From contig NC_012873.2 of assembly GCF_000003195.3 (NCBI RefSeq), positions 15,241,202 through 15,305,201 on the forward strand: DNA of 64,000 nt, given 5' to 3'. The first letter of the stretch is position 1. Every line of letters begins with the position of its first letter. Both the position numbers and the translations under genes were made by a program. Under the pieces are notes generated by a model that worked only from the letters and a program-made list of their open reading frames with translations, was not told the origin of the DNA and ran no database searches. This DNA is from Sorghum bicolor. Lineage: Eukaryota > Streptophyta > Magnoliopsida > Poales > Poaceae. This document shows, one piece after another, positions 52,521 to 62,403 of the stretch.

Positions 52521-55500
52521 TGTAGCACCCGGTTTTAAGAACAAAACCGGATACACACCATATGTGAGCCCAGGAAGTCAAATCTCACATATAGCCACAA
52601 ATAAGGGTAATATCAATAGTCAATGCTTATATATAACGAACTTAGTATAAAAGATATAACCTTAGATAGCAAACAGCGGAAACACACTCCGTTCTTCAGG
52701 CGAAAGCTCCAAATCCACAGGGACAACTGACTGGTTGAGCACAAGCCTAAACTCTTTTCCAAGCTTGCAATCTGGTACCCATCCGGGATTTTTATCCAAA
52801 TAAAATGTAAAGGCAAGCGTAAGTACATCTCGTACTCAGCAAGAATAACATAGGGTTCATGAGGCTCAAAGGCTAGACACTGGTTTAACCGCATGTAGCT
52901 TTTAGTTGTCACAATTTTAGCATATGAGTAGCATCAAGTTGTCGAGTCCCAAAGCAAACTCATGATCAAGTAAAGTGAATAAAGAATAGCATAAACAACA
53001 TATTAACAATAACACCATTAATGATTTGCCATTAGTAATCATTTATTCTGTATTGGTCCAAGGCCGCTCGTGACCGTGAGCATGGCTGATATATCAGTTT
53101 TACACTCTGCAGAGGTTGTACACTTTCACTGTGAGTCATGATTTACCCTTTCGCCCGAGGCCCGTCGACCTCTTAGCCCACTACCAAGGAAGACCGGCAG
53201 GGTTCACTATGAAGCCTTTCAAAGGTTCGTCTAACAAGTTAGGGCCGCTAGGTTTCGTTAGTCAGTCCGTGTGACTCACCCGCAGGAATCCACGGTCTGC
53301 TATCCCCCACTTGCGCCACAAGGGTAACCACTAACAAGCTAGAAAAGGTCCTCATACTGAGCTAAAGCCAGAGCCATGTAGCCCTCACAGTTGTACTGTA
53401 TGTCCCGGATGGTCAGATACAGATAAGTCCTTATGGAGAGAAACTAGAGCACCATAAGATAGCCCAATGCTCCAGCCCTCTTTTCCAAAGTTGCTAAAAA
53501 GTCATCTTTTAATGTTTATTGCATAATCCCTTAATCAATTTACAAGATCATGGTTTAGTGGAGCACTAGCATAAGCTACCCAATGCATAACCATAGGTGA
53601 CAAGGTATAAGATCAATACTAGGAAATCCTTATCAAGGAGACACATGCAATATGAATTGAGTGATTAAAGTTATTAGGAAACAAGGATGATCCCATGCTA
53701 TACTTGCCTTGAAACTCAGATCCTTCTTTTAGTTCCAAACCTTCCACAATCTGCTTCTTGATCACCACGTAAAAGCTCACCGACTAAACTCAGTCATCAC
53801 ATCAACATCAATCATCCAGAGGCAATCATACAAAGCAACAAACCTATAATTAGAACAATACACCAACAAATAAAGATAAAAAGTTTATAAAACAAATCTA
53901 CATCGCTCTACGATCACACAGACGTAAAGATCACGAAAATCGGAGCTATAACGAAGAAGTTATGATTTTCCTAAGATTTCCTTTAATAAAATAATAGATT
54001 AAATCTAAACTCAGATTTTAAAAGTTGAAAACTTGCAATTCAGTAGCATTAATCTATAGGTTACGCGAAAACGAATCTAACGAAATTTGAACGAATCAAA
54101 ACGGAGTTAAAACGAAGAATATATGAATTTTCTAAGATTTTCTTTAGAAAAACAATTAATTAATTGGGTCACGGAATTAAAAAGTTTCAAACTGAGAAAA
54201 CAATTTTACTAATATGTAGATCTTTTGAATACAAAACCAACGCAATTTGAATGGGTCAAATTGGAGTTAAAACGAATATTTTATGAGCAAAAGAAGGTCA
54301 GTGGCAATTTGGTAATTTGCTGAAAACGTATTTAGAATTCAACCGATCGGAAATACGTAATCCAATTGAGAAAACGTATTTTGAGAAAGGCACTTGGACT
54401 GCGGGTTGGCTCTTTAAAAAGCAGAGGGTTTCTTTTGCAAATGTCACGGCCGAAGGGGTATGTTTTGATTTGAGCCGTCGGATTTCAAACGGACGGTTAA
54501 GATTAGATCGGGGAAAAGAGAGGGGAGCGGCCGGCCGGAGTTGGGACGGCCCGCGGCGGCGCCATGGCCGGACCTCACCGGCGTTAAGAAATCCGTCGAT
54601 TTAGAGTACGATTCAACGAATAAAAGGCACGTTGAGATAGAATAGCTTACTGCGATCTTACCTAGGGCCAAAACGAAGTCGAGGAGCGGCTCGGGCACGC
54701 TCGCGACGAAGGAGGGCGGACGGTGAGGCTCCTGCAAGGTTCGGCGAGGGTTAGCCGTGCACAGAGAGCACGAAATCGCGAGCAAAGAGTCTCGGAGACT
54801 TCGCAAGGGAGAAAAGAGGCTCGGCAAGGGACTCACGGGGGCAGAGGCGCTATGAATCGAGACTTCACCTTCGGCGGCAATCTCGATCCTATTCGGCGGT
54901 GGCAGCAGCTCGGCTAGGCAAGGATCTGCGCAGGGTTTTGGGGTGGGGGAGTTCGACGCGGTGCAGGGCACTATTTAAGGGGGTCATGACTTGCGGGGCA
55001 AGCCAAACACGATGAAACCACGCGGCCGGATCGATCTCCTGGCAGAGTCCGACTTGGAGACGGGTGGAAGAAGGATCTGACCGGTGGGCCCCACCCGTCG
55101 GTGACTCAGGAGCACGGGACCCGCTTGGCAGTGAGAGAAGAGAGGGGAGAAAAGCGCTGGCGCTGGGCTGTTGCGCAGTGGGCCGGAAGCTGGGCCGCGG
55201 TCCACTTGGGCCAGAGAGAAGAAGAAGGAGGGGGAAAAAGTTTTGGGCCTTCGGGCCGATTTCCAGGGAGAGGAAGGAGAAAAATAAATCTCTCTTTTTA
55301 TTTATTCAAAACCTCTTTCAAATTTAATTTAAAATCTGTTTGAAATATATTTTTGAACCTTAGTCAAAATCACTCATTACAATAAATCAAATGCAAGGAC
55401 ATGCGTGCTCAAACAAGTTGCTAACTCCTATAGTAAATTTTAATTCAAAGAAAAATATTATTTTTCCTATATTTCATGGGCACAAAAATACACAAGTTAA

Positions 55501-55544
55501 CAATTTATCCTATTTTGGAAAATTGCAAATTTTGGGGTGTTACA
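52521..55544 (-). repeat. 3.0-kb solo LTR inside the TNP2 exon, TSD GAAAA
   Basis: It starts TGTAGCACCCGG and ends GGGGTGTTACA, and GAAAA is at 52516-52520 and 55545-55549. It has no gag or pol. On the minus strand a TATA-like TTAAATAG lies near 54972-54979, followed by a GC-rich leader, so the LTR faces left. The open frames at 54444-54971 and 55064-55343 belong to this GC-rich LTR part and are not genes. Same family as 30727-36126. Confidence 0.9.
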
Positions 55545-55549
55545 GAAAA

Positions 55550-58500
55550 CAAGCGGGATGGATTCATATGTTGCCCATGTGCCTTGTGTCAGAATTTGAA
55601 GGAATATTCTAGCTCTAGAAATATTCACTCACATTTGTTGAAGTCGGGTTTTATGCCAAACTACATTTGTTGGACCAAACATGGAGAAAACGGGATAATG
55701 ATGGAAGAAGGTGAAGAAGAACAGTTGGAGCCTGACGACATTATTGCTCAATACGGTGACTTCGGTGATACAGCAATGGGAGAAGCTGAAGATGAGGCAG
55801 ATGCAGAAGGTGCACCTGTTGAAGATGATGCTCTTGGTGATGTCATTCGTGAGGCACAAAAAGATTGCGAAAGTGAAAAAGAGAAGACAAAGTTTGACCA
55901 CATGTTAGAAGATCACAAGAAATTATTATACCCATCTGCCCAGGATGGGCAAAAAAAACTGGGTACAACACTAGAACTGTTAAAATGGAAGGCACAGAAT
56001 GGTGTATCCGATAAGGCATTTGGGCAATTACTGAAGATCCAAAAAAAAATGCTGCCAAAGCCTAATGAACTGCCCACTACTACGTACGAAGCAAAACAGA
56101 TCGTCTGTCCTTTGGGATTAGAAATCAAGAAGATACATGCATGTCCTAACAACTGCATCCTATACCATGGCAAGGACTACGAGAATTTAGATGAATGCCC
56201 CGTATGTAAAGCATCACGGTATAAGATCAGGCGAGATGACCCTGGCGATGTTGAGGGGGAAGAACGTCCCAGAAAAAAATCCCTGCAAAGGTTATGTGGT
56301 ATGCTCCTATAATACCACGTCTGAAACGTCTTTTTAGAAATAAGGACCATGCAAAATTATTGTGGTGGCACAAAGAAGACCGTAAAGTAGACAACATGTT
56401 GAGACACCCTGCTGATGGGTCCCAGTGGAGAGCAATAGACAGGGAATTTTCAGAGTTTGCAAAAGACGCAAGAAACTTAAGGTTCGCTTTAAGTACGGAC
56501 GGTATGAATCCTTTTGGTGAGCAAAGCAGTAGTCATAGCACTTGGCCTGTTACACTATGTATCTACAACCTTCCTCCATGGTTATGCATGAAGCGAAAGT
56601 TCATTATGATGCCGGTGCTCATCCAAGGCCCGAAGCAACCGGGCAATGACATTGATGTCTATCTAAGGCCATTAATTGAAGAACTCCTTCTTTTATGGAG
56701 TGAAACAGGTGTTCGTGTGTGGGATGACTACAAACAGGAACACTTCGACCTACGAGCACTGTTGTTTGTGACAATCAATGATTGGCCTGCTCTAAGTAAT
56801 CTTTCAGGGCAGACAAACAAGGGATATAATGCATGCACACATTGTTTTGATGACCTTGATAGTATATATTTGAAAAAATGCAGAAAGGTCGTGTACCTTG
56901 GGTATCGTCTATTTCTTTCTATGAATCACTCAGTTAGAAAGAAAGGAAAGCATTTTAAAGGTAAGGCAGACCACCGATGCAAGCCTCGCAATAGAACTGG
57001 AGAAGATGTATTTGAGATGGTTAAGGATGTGAAAGTAGTTTTTGGTAAGGGACAAGGCAGCCAACCAGTTCCAAAAGATGCAGCGGGTCATGCACCCATG
57101 TGGAAGAAGAAGTCAATATTTTGGGAGCTACCCTATTGGCAAGTCCTAGAGGTCCGGAATGCGATCGACGTCATGCACCTAACAAAGAATCTTTGTGTGA
57201 ACCTTCTAGGATTCATGGGTGTATATGGTAAGCCTAAGGATTCACTTGAAGCACGACAAGACTTGCAACGCATGGAAGAACGAGACAACCTGCATCCAGA
57301 GAAGACAGATGATGGACGCCAATATTTAAGACCTGCTAGCTACACTCTTAGCAATGAAGAGAAAGAAATCATGTTTGAATGCTTAAGCAGCATCAAGGTC
57401 CCATCTGGATTCTCCTCTAATATAAAAGGTATAATTAATGTGCCTGAGAAGAATTTCTGCCATGTGCTTATGACGCAATTGCTTCCAGTTGCATTAAGAG
57501 GAATTCTACCTCCACATGTACGTCTGGCCACCGTAAAGCTATGTGCATTCCTCAATGCAATTTCTCAGAAGGCAATCAATCCACTAGAACTAGCCGCTCT
57601 ACAGAATGATGTGGTTCAATGTCTTGTCAGCTTTGAGTTAGTGTTCCCACCATCCTTCTTTGATATCATGACACACCTCCTAGTTCATCTGGTCAAGGAG
57701 ATCAATATTCTGGGTCCTGTGTTCCTACATAATATGTTTCCCTTTGAGAGGTTTATGGGAGTTCTGAAGAAATATGTTCACCAACGTGCTCGGCCAGAAG
57801 GAAGCATCGCCGAGGGCTATGGGACAGAGGAGGTCATTGAGTTCTGTGTTGAATTCATTCCTGAACTTGACCCAATTGGTGTTCCTGAATCGCGCCACGA
57901 GGGCAGACTGAGTGGAAAGGGAACACTAGGAAAGAAAACATACATCGGTACGGGGGACGATTCTTTCAATAAAGCACACTACACAGTTCTTCAAAACTCA
58001 TCCGTGGTGGAGCCGTATGTCACGAAACACAAGGACTTCCTACGATCGCAATTCCCAGAGAAGAATGAAGGTTGGCTTATGCGTCAGCACATAGACACTT
58101 TCAGTGATTGGTTACGAAAAGAATGTCAGGGTAATGACCAGATTGATGAGCAACTGTATTTGTTGGCTAGGCAACCATCATGGCACATCCTCACGTACAA
58201 AGGGTACGAGATAAATGGAAATACATTTTACACCCTAGGCCAAGATAAAAGAAGCACGAACCAAAATAGTGGAGTTCGCGTAGACGCCATAGACCCGAAT
58301 GGAAACAGACAAACATATTATGGTCGTATAGAGGAGATTTGGGAACTAGACTACGCACCTAATTTTAAAATCCCTTTGTTCCGGTGCCAATGGGTGAAGG
58401 TTACCGGAGGCGGGGTGACAGTTGACAAAGACTATGGAATGACAACAGTGGACCTCAACAATGTTGGTTACAAAGATGAACCATTCGTCCTTGCTGCTGA

Positions 58501-58798
58501 TGTGAATCAGGTGTTCTATGTGAAAGACATGTCTACAAAACAGAAGAGAGGGAAAAATGACAACAAATCAACAAACGAGCCAAAACGCCATATAGTTCTC
58601 TCAGGGAAAAGAAACATTGTGGGAATTGAGGACAAGTCAGATATTTCAGAAGATTATGAAAGGGATGACCGAATCACGCCTTTCAATGTGACCAAAGATC
58701 CGAGCATACTGATAAATGCTGAGGACACTCCATGGTTACGTCAAGATCATGACCGAGGAACATACGTCAAAAAGAAGATCACTATTGTGCCCACCTAA
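55550..58798 (+). pseudogene. TNP2-type CACTA transposase, main part
   Basis: This DDE/D transposase cuts and pastes CACTA elements. Segment 55550-56312 completes the transposase-associated domain (GFICCPCALCQN, IHSHLLKSGFMPNY), then an acidic linker and the start of Transposase_21 (PF02992). At 56273-56279 an A7 run is one A short, and the frame moves to 56294-58798 (834 residues). There Transposase_21 continues, with STDGMNPFG (Asp near residue 68) and TINDWPALS (Asp near 161). DUF4218 is at about 400-530 (HLLVHLVKEI, MFPFERFMGVLKKYV) and DUF4216 at about 655-745 (YYGRIEEIWELDY, FRCQWVKV). The stop is TAA 58796-58798. Only the LTR and the single-base loss break it; otherwise it is well preserved. 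Confidence 0.92.
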
Positions 58799-58950
58799 TA
58801 AATAGATTGCAATATAGTATGTGTATGTGACAATTGTAACTTAAGATGTTTATATTAGTTTTTCTTATTTTATATCATTTCAAATAATGAAATGACATTT
58901 AAGTTTGCTATTATAATAGATGTGTCAATTATTTGTCAAATGCAAAAATA

Positions 58951-60215
58951 GTCAAACTTGGTCAAATGACAAACTAAATTACTTAAAATGAAAAAATTTT
59001 GAATACCAATTTGTTAGATATCACCAAGATCTAAACTTTTTATATAGACAACTTTTCTACTTGAGAAAGTTTAAGTTCACAATACCCACCAATTCTTGAA
59101 TCTCACACAAACTATATGAAACTACATGTGTCAATTGTGGATTTTGAACTACACCTTCGCAACACTTTGTCAAATGCAAAAATGGTCTATATATTAAATG
59201 TAGATTTTGATGAGTGGAACAATATTGGTATTCATGACTTTTCCGTTCGAGACCATCTAGGGTTCCGAAAACCGATGCGTGGCTATGAATTCTTTCAAAA
59301 TTCAAAATTGAGTGGTTCAAACTTTTCCAAAAGAAATTTTGACCATTAGACAAAATGTAGAACTTGATGAGTGCAACAAACTTTGTATTCATTACTTTTC
59401 CATTTGGGACCATATAGGGTTCGGTCAAAGTGTGTGTTTCTAAAAACCAATGGTTTGACTTTGGTCAAACTTGGTCAAATGACCCATTTGATGACTTTAA
59501 ATGAAAAAAATTTGAATACAAAGTTGTTAGAGATCATCAAGATCTACATTTGATATATTGTCCATTTTTCCATTTGGATAAATTTGAGCCAATCCTAAGC
59601 ACATTTGTTCAAAATCCAAGACGGGTATTGGTCAAACTTGGTCAAATGACAAACTAAATTACTTAAAATGAAAAAAATTTGAATACCAATTTGTTAGATA
59701 TCATCAAGATCTAAACTTTTTATATAGACAACTTTTCTATTTGAGAAAGTTTAAGTTCACAATACCCACCAATTCTTGAATCTCACACAAACTATATGAA
59801 ACTACATGTGTCAATTGTGGATTTTGAACTACACCTTCGCAACACTTTGTCAAATGCAAAAATGGTCTATATATTAAATGTAGATTTTGATGAGTGGAAC
59901 AATATTGGTATTCATGACTTTTCCGTTCGAGACCATCTAGGGTTCCGAAAACCGATGCGTGGCTATGAATTCTTTCAAAATTCAAAATTGAGTGGTTCAA
60001 ACTTTTCCAAAAGAAATTTTGACCATTAGACAAAATGTAGAACTTGATGAGTGCAACAAACTTTGTATTCATTACTTTTCCATTTGGGACCATATAGGGT
60101 TCGGTCAAAGTGTGTGTTTCTAAAAACCAATGGTTTGACTTTGGTCAAACTTGGTCAAATGACCCATTTGATGACTTGAAATGAAAAAAATTTGACTACC
60201 AAGTTGTTAGAGATA
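58951..60215 (+). repeat. 680-bp tandem duplication
   Basis: Unit 1 is 58951-59630 and unit 2 is 59631-about 60215. They are nearly identical where both exist, including the same 123-residue minus-strand and 77-residue plus-strand chance frames 680 bp apart. Smaller GGTCAAACTTGGTCAAATGA repeats occur inside. Noncoding. Confidence 0.95.
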
Positions 60216-60650
60216 ATCTGATGTAATGGTGAATATTGATGTAAGCATAAATAAATAAGAAATAGAGAAAAATTTTTAAAAAATAATTCGATGTAACGGT
60301 GAATATCACGTATATCATGATTTTGGAGATAAATGATGATAAATAAACAAAATTTACGTTTAAATATTGCACAAACAAATTTTTCTATCAAAAACATCTG
60401 CTTTAAGATATTAAAATTAAATAATACATTTTTGCATTAACAAAATACTAATTATTTTTCATATTTAAGTTTGTCAATATAAGTGATGAAAAGATTTTAT
60501 GTTTCCAAATTTATTATGTAACCAATTAGACAAAAAGAAATGGAACAATTATTTTTTAACAAATTAATACCTATTATTCTATTTACTATGCAGTTAACAA
60601 TATTAATCTAATTATTGTATGCATAAATAAATAAGAAACTAAAAAATACA
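60216..60650. other. AT-rich spacer
   Basis: No gene. GATGTAATGGTGAATAT and GATGTAACGGTGAATAT are a short repeat pair near 60220 and 60288. Confidence 0.6.
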
Positions 60651-60803
60651 TTTAGTCCCGGTTCCTGGGACTAAAGGTAACCTTTAGTCCCGGTTCTAGC
60701 CAGGAACCGGGACTAAAGGGTGGACCTTTAGTCTCGGTGCGTATCACCAACCGGGACTAAAGACCTTTTAGTCCCGGTTGGTGATACGGACCGGGACTAA
60801 ATG
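60651..60803. repeat. internal subterminal-type repeat array in front of TNP1
   Basis: Eight TTTAGTCCCGGTT/AACCGGGACTAAA units form four hairpin pairs. The right edge (GACTAAATGTCTCC, then GTATTT) matches the right edge of the left-end array (GATTAAATGTCCCTCC, then ATATTT). Confidence 0.88.
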
Positions 60804-60813
60804 TCTCCGCGGG

Positions 60814-61200
60814 TATTTAACCGAACAGTTGTCTTCCTCCTCGATCCAGTTCGACGTTGCCCTAATTTCTTCCTCCGCCGCGCGCCGCTCCCCGCCGTCG
60901 CCTCGTGCCCTCGTCCCCAGCCGAGCGCCGTCGTCTCGAGCCCGGCTAGAAGCGCCGCCGCCGCCGCCGCAGCCACCCCTCATCCTCGGGACGAGCCGAG
61001 GAGCGCCGCCACCGTACTACGTACCGGCCCCGCTTTCTTCTCTGGCGACCGCTGCGAGCTTCTTCGATCTCCGGTGACCGCTGCGAGCGTCTTCGATCTC
61101 CGGCGCCGCTGCGCGAGCTTCTTCTCCGGCGCCGCCGCAAGCTTCTTCTCTCGGCCGCCGCTGCGAGCTTGATCTCGGCCGCCACCGTACTGCGTATAGT
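60814..61200 (+). promoter_or_regulatory. TNP1 promoter and GC-rich 5' leader
   Basis: A TATA-like TATTTAA at 60814-60820 lies 10 bp after the array. A C/G-rich leader follows (CTTCCTCCTCG, repeated GCGAGCTTCTTC units at 61040-61170), ending near a CGTATAGTATAA context at 61192. The 99-, 123- and 90-residue open frames in it are by-products of GC richness. Confidence 0.5.
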
Positions 61201-62401
61201 ATAATTCTTGGTCGGCACTTATGATGATTTTTTAGAAACTGTGTTGAGCGCTCTGTTGTATATATATTGAGATGAGATGATATAATTTATATTTTATAAT
61301 TTATCCTTTGTATGATATAATTTATATGATATAATGTATCCTGTGTAAAAACTTGAAATTTGTAATTTATTTTTACAGTATGTTTCTAAGGCCTTAGTTG
61401 TAATTTATATGTTAGCCATAACTACAGTGTAATTTATATGATATATTTGTCAATAAAAATAAAAGTGTTACAATACCAAAAACCAAAAAAAATCAAACTA
61501 AACAAGTCTTTAGTTGTTGTTTCGAATATTTTATGGAATAGAGCAGTTTGGATATTAATTAAAAAATTAATTACATAATTTCTCTAAAAATGTGAGACAA
61601 ATTTATTATATCTAACTAATCCGTTATTAGCATATTTGTGTTATTATAACAATTATGGCTAACATAAACTAATTAAGTTTAAAAGATTTGTCTCGCGATG
61701 TCCCTATGAACTGTGTAATTAGTTATTTTTTCTCTATATTTAATACTAATTTTATCTAATTTTTAGCTAAGGCATGTATACATATGAACTAATTTTATCT
61801 AATTTTTTGTCTCGCGGTGTCCCTATGAACTAATTTTATCTAATTTTTAGCTAAGGCATGTATACATATATATGGAAGTGTTTTGTTTATCATATTTGTC
61901 TCGCAAATTTTTCTCGTAAATTAATTACATGTTGTAAACATATATATGAAGGGCTTTGTTTGCTTGCAAAAAATTTGTCTCACAAATTTTTCTCGCAAAT
62001 TAATTACATGTTGTAAACATATATATGGAGGGCCTTGTTTACTTGCAAAAAATTGTCTCGCAAATTAATTACATCCTGCAGTGGCGTTTTTATTTATCCA
62101 TACATTTTTATCTATCTATGCAAGAGTTAATGGACAAAAAATAGAAGTGCTTTCTTTTTTAGATATTTATAAAAAAGTTACACATCTAGATTTACTTGTT
62201 GATAAATATTTATATGTATTAAAATATTCATTAGATAAAGTGTAGACAAATATTTTATGATAAAAATCCTCTTAAAACCCCTCAAAAGCTATATTTATCT
62301 TTATGATAAAAATCCCAAAATGTGTGGACAAATATTGTATCCAAATATTGTCTAAGTACGAGATTTGACAAATAACTTTTAACACTTGATTAAATTTGCA
62401 G
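61201..62401 (+). other. presumed TNP1 leader intron
   Basis: AT-rich, ending with AAATTTGCAG at 62392-62401, a good acceptor directly before the coding exon. TTTGTCTCGCAAATT-type segments recur several times at 61900-62060. Confidence 0.5.
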
Positions 62402-62403
62402 AA

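Noticed and set aside
54444..55343. Open frames of 60-175 residues in the GC-rich block
   Set aside because: They lie within the solo LTR bounded by GAAAA and have no recognisable domain.
59057..60108. Two identical 123-residue minus-strand frames
   Set aside because: They are the same noncoding sequence in both units of the 680-bp duplication, with no domain.
60651..60803. CRISPR-like repeat array
   Set aside because: The repeats are inverted pairs with variable spacing, typical of CACTA subterminal sites. The genome is a plant nuclear one.
60778..61218. Arg/Pro/Ala-rich frames of 71-123 residues on both strands
   Set aside because: GC-rich TNP1 leader; frames on both strands are expected by composition.
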